64,000 nt of DNA, taken from assembly GCA_014654455.1 (NCBI GenBank), contig JACWCY010000005.1:1-64000 (forward strand). Direction: 5' to 3'. The stretch is from Pelagibacterales bacterium SAG-MED01 (lineage in GTDB: Bacteria > Pseudomonadota > Alphaproteobacteria > Pelagibacterales > Pelagibacteraceae). Under the pieces are notes generated by a model, which worked only from the letters and a program-made list of their open reading frames with translations, did no database searches and was not told the DNA's origin. Made by a program: the position numbers and the translations under genes. This document shows positions 26,840 through 34,904 of the stretch, piece by piece (position 1 is the stretch's first letter; every line of letters begins with the position of its first letter).

Positions 26840-28069
26840 TTAAATTAAATTTCTTGCTACCCATTTGTGAAACTGATGGGTAGGCTGATCCATTATAGGT
26901 GAAAAATTTCCTCCGTCATAAGCTGGGGAATTTCTTCCATTTTGCATTCCTTCAATTGCATCTATATCTTCTAACATAACATCTTTCCAAAACCTTGCAT
27001 TTTCTTTTCTTAAGTCTTTTAATTCTTCTCCATTCGCACTGTTGTTTCCAATGTAATACATTTGCATATGTTCTTTAGTCTTATTAAATGAAACTGGCTC
27101 TAGCCAAAAAACATAAAAATGATCAACATGTAACCCAATCATTACATTAGGAAATAAAGCAATATATTCTGAATTTTTTAACAAACTTTTTTCCCAATGA
27201 GGAAAAATATCAAATTTTTTATTTCCTTTAATTAATTGTTCGTATTTTTTACTTCCTTGCCCAGCAAACCTATTAGGTAAACCTTGAATATGATAATGAT
27301 CATTAATACTGGAAACTTTATTTAACTCTGGATGAATTGTTGGTAAATGATAACTTTCACAGTAGTTTTCAATGGCAAATTTCCAATTACAATTAACATC
27401 TAAATTAAAATTACCATAATCATTAGAATGAATTATCAATTGTTGATCTTTATGGTTTATGAATTTCGACCATCTTTCTTCGAGAGGTTTAATATATTTA
27501 TCAAAACTAATTTCATTTGAATTGATATTTACAAATATAATATCCATCCATATTTTAGTCTTAACTTCCTTTAGATGACTTTTAGTTTTATCAAATTTTT
27601 TAAACTGATGGTTATTCAAACCACCAATGTGAGGTGTTGCTAGAAGATTTCCCTCAAAGTCATAAGACCAAGAATGGTAGGGACATCTGATTACATTTTT
27701 TAAATTGCATGGTTTGTCTAATAGTTTAAAGCCTCTATGACTGCAGACATTATGAAAAACTCGAATCTTCCTGTCTTTGTCTCTAATTAAAATAAGAGGA
27801 ATCCCGAGTAGATTGTATGGTTTAGCGTCTCCAGGATTTGGAATTGAACTTCCAACTCCAACAACTGTCCACTTATTGCAAAAAATTCTCTCCTTTTCGT
27901 ACTCTAAGTAAGCTTCGCTTGTATAGCACTCATTTGGAAGGCCTTTTGCGGCCTCTATTGGCTTATCCACAGCCTCTATTTTTTTTATATCCAAGATGTC
28001 TCCAAGGGTTTTATTTTTGTAATTTTGATCCACAAAAAAAATTATCATGAGCATCATTTTTGGCAACAA
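26840..28069 (-). CDS. Rieske-type ring-hydroxylating / demethylating oxygenase, alpha subunit
   Basis: Rieske non-haem iron oxygenase, about 400 residues. Rieske ligands are CSHRG (about residue 108) and CPYHSW (about 128); the mononuclear iron site is NYCESYHLPTIHPE (about 238) with a distal acid in DIDAIEGMQNG. Relatives include choline monooxygenase, glycine-betaine monooxygenase (GbcA) and aromatic hydroxylases. No reductase gene lies nearby. The start is uncertain; a GTG at 28033 (VDQNYKNKTLGD) fits as well as the upstream ATGs. It diverges from the metF-like gene. Confidence 0.85.
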   Translation of the reverse strand: MLPKMMLMIIFFVDQNYKNKTLGDILDIKKIEAVDKPIEAAKGLPNECYTSEAYLEYEKERIFCNKWTVVGVGSSIPNPGDAKPYNLLGIPLILIRDKDRKIRVFHNVCSHRGFKLLDKPCNLKNVIRCPYHSWSYDFEGNLLATPHIGGLNNHQFKKFDKTKSHLKEVKTKIWMDIIFVNINSNEISFDKYIKPLEERWSKFINHKDQQLIIHSNDYGNFNLDVNCNWKFAIENYCESYHLPTIHPELNKVSSINDHYHIQGLPNRFAGQGSKKYEQLIKGNKKFDIFPHWEKSLLKNSEYIALFPNVMIGLHVDHFYVFWLEPVSFNKTKEHMQMYYIGNNSANGEELKDLRKENARFWKDVMLEDIDAIEGMQNGRNSPAYDGGNFSPIMDQPTHQFHKWVARNLI

Positions 28070-28136
28070 ATTTCGATCAAATCCATTTGTTGAATTTCTT
28101 TGACAGCTTTTTTAAAAAGGATAATGATCTGGAAAA

Positions 28137-28865
28137 ATGAAATTTTCATTAGAAATTGGTCCTAACACAGACCTTGAAACGGTACCACAAGTAAGTGATG
28201 TATATATTACTATGTTACCAGGTGGTGATTATAAAGAGACCGCTCAAAAAGCTATTGAGCTTGTTACAAAAGGATTTAATCCTGTTCCACATTTTCCTGC
28301 TAGATCTATTCAAGACGAAAAAGAATTAAAAGATTATGTATCAAGATGCAAAGATGGAGGTGTAAAACAAGCTTTAATAATTGGTGGTGGTCGAGAACCA
28401 GCAGGAAAATTTGACAGCTCGTTTCAACTTTTAGAAACAGGTTATTTTGAAAAAATGAAGATAGGAGTCGCTGGACACCCAGAAGGGAGTCCTGATATCT
28501 CCGAATCAGATTTAGAAAAAGCTATGATAGATAAAAAGCCTTATGCTGATTATATTGTAACTCAATGGTTACTCAATCCTCAGCCTATCATAGATTTTAT
28601 CTCTAAACAAAGCGTACCAGTGCATGTTGGAATTACTGGGCCTCTAAAAATATCTAGCTTAATTAAATTTGCTAATATTGTTGGTGCAAAAAATTCCCTA
28701 AATTTTCTTAAATCTAATTTTAGTAAGGCGTTAGATTTATTGAAACCTAAAGACCCTAATGATTTAATTGGGAAAGTTAAATCGCATACTGATTTCTTCC
28801 ACATTTATACATTCGGCGGCTTGAAGGAAACTAACAAGTGGTTGAAGGAGAATGGTTATGTCTAA
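28137..28865 (+). CDS. Methylenetetrahydrofolate reductase-like protein
   Basis: A 242-residue MetF-family TIM barrel, about 50 residues shorter than typical MetF. Visible features are SLEIGPNTDLETVP, ITMLPGGDYKETAQ, NPVPHFPARSI, ALIIGGG and GVAGHPEGSPD, the last being the conserved folate/FAD region. It overlaps the GcvT-fold gene, so the pair is coupled. In the LigM-MetF arrangement of Sphingobium, MetF recycles methyl-tetrahydrofolate made by a demethylase; the same role is inferred here. Confidence 0.82.
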   Translation: MKFSLEIGPNTDLETVPQVSDVYITMLPGGDYKETAQKAIELVTKGFNPVPHFPARSIQDEKELKDYVSRCKDGGVKQALIIGGGREPAGKFDSSFQLLETGYFEKMKIGVAGHPEGSPDISESDLEKAMIDKKPYADYIVTQWLLNPQPIIDFISKQSVPVHVGITGPLKISSLIKFANIVGAKNSLNFLKSNFSKALDLLKPKDPNDLIGKVKSHTDFFHIYTFGGLKETNKWLKENGYV

Positions 28866-30216
28866 AGAATTTGACTATACTAAACTAAAACATGTTACTT
28901 CAGTTGATCAATCAGATCGTGAAGTACCATACAATTTAAGACAAAGCGGACCAACAAAAGTTGAGATGCTAATATCAACGAGGGTAAGAAAATCACCTTA
29001 TTGGCATTTATCAATGCAGGCAGGTTGTTGGAGAGCGACAGTTTATAATCGTATTTATCATCCTAGAGGCTATGTAAAGCCAGAAGATGGTGGTGCGATG
29101 GTTGAATATGATGCAATTGTAAATCACGTTACTATGTGGAACGTAGCTGTTGAAAGACAAATAAGAGTAAAAGGTCCTGATGCAGAAAAATTTACTGATT
29201 ACGTAATAACAAGAGATGCAACTAAAATTTCACCTATGAGAGCTAGATATGTAATTTTATGTAATGCTTATGGTGGAGTGTTAAATGATCCTATTCTTTT
29301 AAGAATTTCAAAAGATGAATTTTGGTTTTCTTTATCAGACTCTGACATAGGTATGTATTTACAGGGTGTTAATGCTGATGGCAGATTCAATTGTACAATT
29401 GAAGAAATTGATGTCAGTCCTGTACAAATACAGGGACCAAAATCTAAAGCATTAATGAAAGACCTGTGTGGTGATCAAGTTGATTTTGACAACATGCCTT
29501 TCTATGGTTTAGCAGAAGTTAAAGTTGGGGGAAGAAGTTGTGTAATTTCTCAATCAGGTTTTTCTGGTGAAGCTGGGTATGAAATATATCTTAGAGACTC
29601 TACTTTATATGCTGAAGATATGTGGAATGCAGTTCTTGATGCAGGAAAAAAACATCAACTAATGGTTATTGCTCCTGCTCACCACAGAAGGATTCAAGCT
29701 GGAATTCTTTCATGGGGACAAGATATGGATGTTCAACATAACCCATTTCAGTGTAATTTAGGTTACCAAGTTTCATTATCTGGAAAAGGTGAATGGAATA
29801 AAAAAGCTGACTATGTTGGTAAAACAGCTTTAGAAAAAATGGGTAAAGAGCTTAAGGACGGTAAAAAACCTTATAAACTTCAGTTAGTTGGACTTGAACT
29901 AGGAGGAAAACCTATAGAAGAGTACGCCCCTGATTTTTGGTTAATATCAAATGAAGGTGGTGGAGATCCTGTCGGATTTATTACTTCTCCTTGGTATCAC
30001 CCAGAAAAAGGTCAAAACATAGCAATGGGATATGTGCCATTTGATGGAACTTTAAATGCAAATGGATTTCCAAAAGGTAAGGTTGGAACAAAGTATAAAG
30101 TTCATTTACCAGAAAAATACTCAGACAAGGCAGGTACACCTGTTGATGCTGTGGTAGTGGATATTCCATTTAAAGAGTCTTTCAACGCCAATACTAGAGA
30201 AGTTGTAAAAGGTTAA
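28858..30216 (+). CDS. Long GcvT-fold demethylase (DmdA/LigM-like)
   Basis: A 452-residue folate-dependent demethylase. STRVRKSPYWHLSMQAG and TVYNRIYHPRG match the start of the DmdA-like group, VAVERQIRVKGPDAEKF and SDSDIGMYLQGV continue it, and SGFSGEAGYEIYLRD and ILSWGQDMDVQHNPFQCNLG lie in the folate domain. It is some 80 residues longer than DmdA, close to the length of O-demethylase LigM. ATG 28858 is preferred (GGAGA nine bases upstream) over 28852. The methyl donor is unknown: DMSP, aromatic methoxyl, betaine and others are open. Confidence 0.82.
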   Translation: MSKEFDYTKLKHVTSVDQSDREVPYNLRQSGPTKVEMLISTRVRKSPYWHLSMQAGCWRATVYNRIYHPRGYVKPEDGGAMVEYDAIVNHVTMWNVAVERQIRVKGPDAEKFTDYVITRDATKISPMRARYVILCNAYGGVLNDPILLRISKDEFWFSLSDSDIGMYLQGVNADGRFNCTIEEIDVSPVQIQGPKSKALMKDLCGDQVDFDNMPFYGLAEVKVGGRSCVISQSGFSGEAGYEIYLRDSTLYAEDMWNAVLDAGKKHQLMVIAPAHHRRIQAGILSWGQDMDVQHNPFQCNLGYQVSLSGKGEWNKKADYVGKTALEKMGKELKDGKKPYKLQLVGLELGGKPIEEYAPDFWLISNEGGGDPVGFITSPWYHPEKGQNIAMGYVPFDGTLNANGFPKGKVGTKYKVHLPEKYSDKAGTPVDAVVVDIPFKESFNANTREVVKG

Positions 30217-30227
30217 TTTAATTTTTA

Positions 30228-30255
30228 GGGGGAGTTGTTTCTCCCCCCCCCCCCC
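30228..30255 (+). terminator. GC hairpin with a 13-base poly-C run
   Basis: GGGGGAG, a TTGTTT loop and CTCCCCC form a seven-base-pair hairpin eleven bases after the gene stop. Instead of a U-run, the right arm continues into an uninterrupted run of thirteen C (30243-30255), striking in so AT-rich a genome. It resembles the GC hairpin after tmoX, probably a terminator whose right arm has slipped or been miscounted in assembly. Confidence 0.6.
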
Positions 30256-30273
30256 ACTCTCTAAATATTCTAT

Positions 30274-30378
30274 ATGTCTAAAGGTTTTTTAATTGCGATT
30301 TGCATTATAATAGCTATTGCTTTAATATTATTTCCGTTAATTGTGTCTTATAAAGAACATAAAAATAAAAAAAAATAA
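30274..30378 (+). CDS. Small single-pass membrane peptide, 34 residues
   Basis: The frame reads MSKGFLIAICIIIAIALILF followed by a short tail PLIVSYKEHKNKKK: one transmembrane helix with a basic C-terminus. Its stop (30376-30378) abuts the ATG of the YIP1 gene at 30379, which suggests a joint transcript. No ribosome site is obvious and no family is recognised. Confidence 0.5.
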   Translation: MSKGFLIAICIIIAIALILFPLIVSYKEHKNKKK

Positions 30379-30921
30379 ATGTTTGGTGAATTTCTTAATA
30401 TAGTTTTTAAATCTATCAAATTAGATAGAACACTATACAGTGATAATAAAAATTTTGGTGAGGCTTCAATATATTTCGCAGGTCTTATTATGATTTTAGA
30501 TGGGATCGCAGGTGCAGTTGCAGCTAATACAGTGATTAAAACTGCTATTGCAATGTCTGGTCTTACAGCAATTTTAACTTGGTTTGTTTGGTCAACACTA
30601 ATATTTGTAATAGGTGTAAAGTTATTTCCTGATAAAAATACAAAAATTCCCTTTAAAAAAGTATTAACTGCAATCGGATTTGCTCACGCTCCTGGTCTAT
30701 TAAGATTTTTTGCAATAACTCCAGAATTGATGGTACCTATAATATTTTTAACTCAATTTTGGATTTTTGCTGCTTTAATAATTTCGACAAAACAAATTTT
30801 AAATCTTAAATCTAATCTTAAATCTTTTGGAATTGTATTTTTATCCTTTTTAATTATAGCTTTTTTATCAATCTCTTTTGTTATGAGTAGAATGGATATG
30901 TTGCCAGTTAATAATATTTAA
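30379..30921 (+). CDS. YIP1-family membrane protein
   Basis: A 180-residue protein with five hydrophobic segments and the YIP1 pattern: an N-terminal amphipathic stretch (VFKSIKLDRTLYSDNK), then FKKVLTAIGFAHAPGLLRF, the usual Yip1 helix with A-x-PGLL. Function in bacteria is unknown. It converges on the small Zn-ribbon gene, their stop codons overlapping by four bases. Confidence 0.75.
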   Translation: MFGEFLNIVFKSIKLDRTLYSDNKNFGEASIYFAGLIMILDGIAGAVAANTVIKTAIAMSGLTAILTWFVWSTLIFVIGVKLFPDKNTKIPFKKVLTAIGFAHAPGLLRFFAITPELMVPIIFLTQFWIFAALIISTKQILNLKSNLKSFGIVFLSFLIIAFLSISFVMSRMDMLPVNNI

Positions 30922-31070
30922 ATTGGAAAAATTGTCTTTGATATTCTACAAGATTTACAAATTTTAAAGTTTGTAAGAATTAAATTCTGGGAAACACTTT
31001 CATCTTCTTTTTTGCACTCTTCGCATATGTTATCTAAATCTTTTTCTTTTAACTCTTTATCTTCAATCAT
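30918..31070 (-). CDS. Small Zn-ribbon-like protein, 50 residues
   Basis: An ATG at 31070 opens a 50-codon frame, MIEDKELKEKDLDNICEECK and onward. Two cysteine pairs, CEEC (about residues 16-19) and CKSC (about 38-41), are arranged as in a small zinc ribbon. It overlaps the end of the DUF3726-like gene by eight bases, so it is probably the fourth gene of that operon. No family recognised. Confidence 0.6.
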   Translation of the reverse strand: MIEDKELKEKDLDNICEECKKEDESVSQNLILTNFKICKSCRISKTIFPI

Positions 31071-31674
31071 TATCCGTAAGTCCAGCTCCTGCAGCTCCTT
31101 GTTTTAAGCTATCTGTTTCCTCAACAAAAGTATTTTCAGATAATTTATATAGATTTTTCCATTCTTTTTCAGAGAAAAAGTCTTTATTTTCCAAAAAAAT
31201 AACTTCAACTTTTTTTGCAATTGAAGGGAACTCATTTTTTATAAATTTGGATAAAATATTTACATTAAAGTTTAATAAAAGAGTATTTTTTTCAAATTTT
31301 AGTAATATTCTTTTTCCAACTATTTCTGAACTTCTGCTCAAAAAAGGTAAAAATAATATTGGATGAGCTATTTTATAAAAAGTAATCTTTTTTAAAGATT
31401 CAAGTGTTTTGATTTGATCTAAAAAACGAACCCCTAAATCAACGGGACAAAGAGATGACTTATTAGATTTATTATTTTTCTTGATAATTGTTAATTTTTC
31501 AAATTTTTTTTTGTTTATAAGTTTATAATATTGACTTAAATTCTTTATTCCTGGAAAACCAAATAATTCTAGTTGTCTAACACCTTTTGCTATTTCCTCA
31601 GCTACGCCCCAAGAAAATCCAACTGCACGACTAGCCCTTTTTGATGTTGTCTCAATTTCACTTAAAGATTTCAT
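31063..31674 (-). CDS. DUF3726-like protein
   Basis: A 203-residue soluble protein. The N-terminus SLSEIETTSKRASRAVGFSW followed by GVAEEIAKGVRQLE matches the start of DUF3726 proteins (Ala/Gly-rich helix with G-x-SWG-x-AEE). It ends in a Gly/Ala-rich tail (QGAAGAGLTDND). The family has no described function. It starts three bases after the stop of the 553-residue gene and is coupled to it and to the Zn-ribbon ORF. Confidence 0.62.
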   Translation of the reverse strand: MKSLSEIETTSKRASRAVGFSWGVAEEIAKGVRQLELFGFPGIKNLSQYYKLINKKKFEKLTIIKKNNKSNKSSLCPVDLGVRFLDQIKTLESLKKITFYKIAHPILFLPFLSRSSEIVGKRILLKFEKNTLLLNFNVNILSKFIKNEFPSIAKKVEVIFLENKDFFSEKEWKNLYKLSENTFVEETDSLKQGAAGAGLTDND

Positions 31675-31677
31675 AAG

Positions 31678-33339
31678 TTAATTATGTGATTTATAAACCC
31701 ATTGTTCATCATAATTTTTTAGTTCATTTGGAAGCGGAGCACCTTGGAACATACATATTCTAAGCCACTTATCAGATCTTGGATCAAACTTTAATGCACC
31801 AAAAAAAGACAGTTTTAATCTTAACATATCGATTGGGATAATATTTTCACTAATTGTATTATCCTGAATTTCTGAGTATGGAAATTTTTCAATGATAAAC
31901 GCTCTTCTGATTACATGTCTCAAATCATCATGATCAATTAAAAAATGACCTATCTTTAATTTTTTTTTAGATGTTAACAATCTATCGTATAATTTTTTTA
32001 TATCTCTCGCGATAGCGAGAGGTTGTTCTAGATCTGAACCTTGTTCTTTAAAACGATCAGCAATTCTAGGTTCCTCTTTATTTTTTGAAATAAACCAAAA
32101 TTTTTTATGATTTTCTTTTTTTTCAAAATCTATAGTAAGAATATTTGGGTATTTTTTTTCTAAAATAGCTTTTAAATCTTCTATAGTTCTATCGGTTGGA
32201 ATATTGAAATATTTTTCCTCATCTGAGCTCATTTTTTTGATAAGGGGTTGTGTAATTTTAGCAAATGGTTCCATCATAATAGATACAATATACTCAATAC
32301 ATTCTTCACAAGTTTCTTTTTCTAGCCATAAGTAAATCTCATTGAAGGGATAATCCTTTTGAAAATTAAATTGTTTCTCTAAGTAATTTAGGAATTTTTC
32401 TACATCTTCAAGTAACAGCTTAATCTTATTAAGTTGGTACTCACTCTCAGTATTCCAACTAGTAATATTTTTAATAGAGTTTCTGACACAATTTATGAAT
32501 AAATCGCTATCTTCAGCTTTAACATTTTTTAACTCTCTAATTTTTTTTAAAGCTGTTTCTCTACAAAGTATCCAATTATTCAACAAAGTTGGATGATTAA
32601 CAATAAAAGGTGCCATACCTAAACCTGTTGAATTTCCGATTCCAAGATTTTTACAAATTTTTGGATCCAGCTTAACTGCAATCTTTGGATTTCTATGTTT
32701 TGCAACATGATTTACTTGATCAAAAGTAAACTGTCTAACTAAATAAACTAACATCATTTCTAATCTAAAAGGACCATTTATTTCTTCTCTATTCTTAATT
32801 CTAAAACGATCTGCTAGTCCAAATTTACCTGATCCATAAACAGCTGTTGTTCTATATAGATAACCTACTTTTTCTAGTAAATCCAAATCTGGCTGAATTC
32901 CTTTACTTAAATTTTCAACAACATGATCAAAAACTCGTACTGATTTATTGGCTCTAGATAAAGTTAATTCTTTATAAGACAATCTTCCAACTTCTTGTTT
33001 TGGAACTTCATTTTTTAATCTTTCAACATCTTTTTTAAGAGGCACACCGTCATGAAGAGTAAATGCAGCATCCCACTTAGTTGCTATTACCCTATCTGAT
33101 CTTTCATCTTCATTAATTTTATTTGCGAAACAAACTAGTGAATAAACCCGGTCATTTTTTTTAAAAGAATAAATTGCTGTACCATATCCTTTTTCGTCTA
33201 AATCAAATAAGTCTCTTTTATAATCCCAATCTTTAAATTCATTTAAAAAACTTCGTAAAAAAGATAATCTAGATTGATGAAAAGAACCAAGTCTTGAAAG
33301 CTTCATTATAATGTTTGGATCTCGTAATTTTATATTCAT
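31678..33339 (-). CDS. Large uncharacterised soluble protein, 553 residues
   Basis: No family recognised. The protein is soluble and charged, with no signal peptide or membrane helix. It contains conserved-looking blocks: SRLGSFHQSRLSFLRSF at the start, a central QFTFDQVNHVAKHRNP, GNSTGLGMAPFIVNHPTL near residue 236, ETCEECIEYI, IDHDDLRHVIRRAF and the terminal MFQGAPLPNE. The His/Asp-rich and Gly-rich motifs give it an enzyme look. It lies two bases after the M19 dipeptidase gene, so a joint pathway is likely. Confidence 0.75.
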   Translation of the reverse strand: MNIKLRDPNIIMKLSRLGSFHQSRLSFLRSFLNEFKDWDYKRDLFDLDEKGYGTAIYSFKKNDRVYSLVCFANKINEDERSDRVIATKWDAAFTLHDGVPLKKDVERLKNEVPKQEVGRLSYKELTLSRANKSVRVFDHVVENLSKGIQPDLDLLEKVGYLYRTTAVYGSGKFGLADRFRIKNREEINGPFRLEMMLVYLVRQFTFDQVNHVAKHRNPKIAVKLDPKICKNLGIGNSTGLGMAPFIVNHPTLLNNWILCRETALKKIRELKNVKAEDSDLFINCVRNSIKNITSWNTESEYQLNKIKLLLEDVEKFLNYLEKQFNFQKDYPFNEIYLWLEKETCEECIEYIVSIMMEPFAKITQPLIKKMSSDEEKYFNIPTDRTIEDLKAILEKKYPNILTIDFEKKENHKKFWFISKNKEEPRIADRFKEQGSDLEQPLAIARDIKKLYDRLLTSKKKLKIGHFLIDHDDLRHVIRRAFIIEKFPYSEIQDNTISENIIPIDMLRLKLSFFGALKFDPRSDKWLRICMFQGAPLPNELKNYDEQWVYKSHN

Positions 33340-33341
33340 GC

Positions 33342-34307
33342 TTAAATAGTTTTATAAAAATTATACCAATTATTTCCAAGTATCCCATTGGTCTCAGTGT
33401 CTGAAAAACCAACTTTATTTAATCCTTTTTCTAAATTTTTAAAACCTCTAGCATCTTCAAACCACTTAGGCTGTTTTGGAAAACCAGGTTTATTTTTTGA
33501 ACCCTCACCATAGTTTTTACTTTTTGACCATGTGCCATTTCTCATCCATTCAACAACTTCATCAGGTTGATTTAGACAAAGATCAGATCCAATACCAATA
33601 TTATTAACGTTCATTATTTCAGCAGTTCTTGCAGCCATTTCACAAAAACTATCAATAGAACAATTCGTATTATCTTTTAGATGATGGGGATAAAGTGATA
33701 ATCCTAAAATACCACCACTATCACTTAAAGTTTTAAGTAATTCAGAAGATTTATTTCTTTTTGCTGCATGCCAAAATGATGGATTAGCATGAGTAATTGC
33801 TATAGGCTTTTCACTTATCTCTATTGCATCAAATGTACTTTTTTCTGCAGAGTGAGACATGTCAACAACTATACCGACTCTATTCATCTCTTTAATTACT
33901 TCACGACCAAAATTAGTTACACCACTATCGATTTTTTCATAACAACCAGTGGCTAACAAAGACTGATTATTATATGTCAGTTGCATAAATTTGCATCCGA
34001 GCTGATGTACTTTTTCAACTAAATTAATATCATCCTCTATAGGAGAACAGTTTTGAAAACCAAAAAAAATAGCTGTTTTATTTTCTTTGTCTGCTTTTTC
34101 AATATCTTTATAACTTCTTCCTAAAAAAATTAAATCTGAATTGTCTTTAAACAATTTTTCCCACTTTTGAATTTCAATTAAAAGTTCATCAAAATCCTCG
34201 TGATATACGATTGTTACATGAACTGCATCTAGACCAGCTTCTTGATTAATTTCAAAAATTTTTCTTGACCAATTACAGTACTGGAGGTTGTCTATTTTAA
34301 ATTTCAT
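33342..34307 (-). CDS. M19 family membrane-dipeptidase-like amidohydrolase
   Basis: A 321-residue TIM-barrel hydrolase of the renal dipeptidase family. Zinc-site features include MSHSAEKST (about residue 150), ITHANPSFWH and GIGSDLCLNQPDEV; the usual HxD pair near the N-terminus is missing (VHVTIVYHEDFDE lies there instead). M19 members cleave dipeptides or cyclic imides/amides. It heads the run M19-553aa-DUF3726-Zn ribbon, so its substrate may be an unusual amide of that pathway. Confidence 0.85.
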   Translation of the reverse strand: MKFKIDNLQYCNWSRKIFEINQEAGLDAVHVTIVYHEDFDELLIEIQKWEKLFKDNSDLIFLGRSYKDIEKADKENKTAIFFGFQNCSPIEDDINLVEKVHQLGCKFMQLTYNNQSLLATGCYEKIDSGVTNFGREVIKEMNRVGIVVDMSHSAEKSTFDAIEISEKPIAITHANPSFWHAAKRNKSSELLKTLSDSGGILGLSLYPHHLKDNTNCSIDSFCEMAARTAEIMNVNNIGIGSDLCLNQPDEVVEWMRNGTWSKSKNYGEGSKNKPGFPKQPKWFEDARGFKNLEKGLNKVGFSDTETNGILGNNWYNFYKTI

Positions 34308-34410
34308 TTTGGTAAATAATTATAAACCATACCAATATGTTTTTTTAAATTCTATTTATTTTATTGAAATTTTGATTTAATTTTGAAATAAAGATTGTGC
34401 TTACAAAATC

Positions 34411-34902
34411 ATGAAAAATAATAAAGATCTTAAAGTCGCAATAGTAATGGGTAGTCAATCTGACTATAAAACTATGCAGTTATCAGCCAAAATACTTAAG
34501 AAAATGGGAATAAAATTTGAGACTAAGATAATTTCAGCTCATCGCACTCCAGAAAGAATGTATAGATTTGCCAGTTCGGCTTCAAAAAACAATATTGGAG
34601 TAATAATTGCTGGTGCAGGTGGCTCAGCACATTTACCGGGTATGATTTCAGCATTAACATCTATTCCTGTGTTAGGTGTGCCGATAGAGAGTAAAAAATT
34701 AAAAGGATTAGATAGTTTATTATCAATTGCTCAAATGCCTAAAGGAGTTCCTGTAGGAACTTTAGCTATTGGAGAGGATGGAGCTATAAATGCTGCATTA
34801 TTAGCTGCCTCTATAATAGCGAATAATAATCCATATATTAAAAAAAAACTAAATAATTGGCGACACTCACAAACAAAGTCTGTAAAAAAAAATCCTAAAT
34901 AA
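34411..34902 (+). CDS. N5-carboxyaminoimidazole ribonucleotide mutase
   Basis: PurE of class I, 163 residues, moving the carboxyl group from N5-CAIR to CAIR in purine synthesis. The signature GSQSDYKTM, ISAHRTPERMYRFA with the catalytic His, and AGAGGSAHLPGMISA are intact. It is followed three bases later by purK, the usual pair. Confidence 0.96.
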   Translation: MKNNKDLKVAIVMGSQSDYKTMQLSAKILKKMGIKFETKIISAHRTPERMYRFASSASKNNIGVIIAGAGGSAHLPGMISALTSIPVLGVPIESKKLKGLDSLLSIAQMPKGVPVGTLAIGEDGAINAALLAASIIANNNPYIKKKLNNWRHSQTKSVKKNPK

Positions 34903-34904
34903 AA

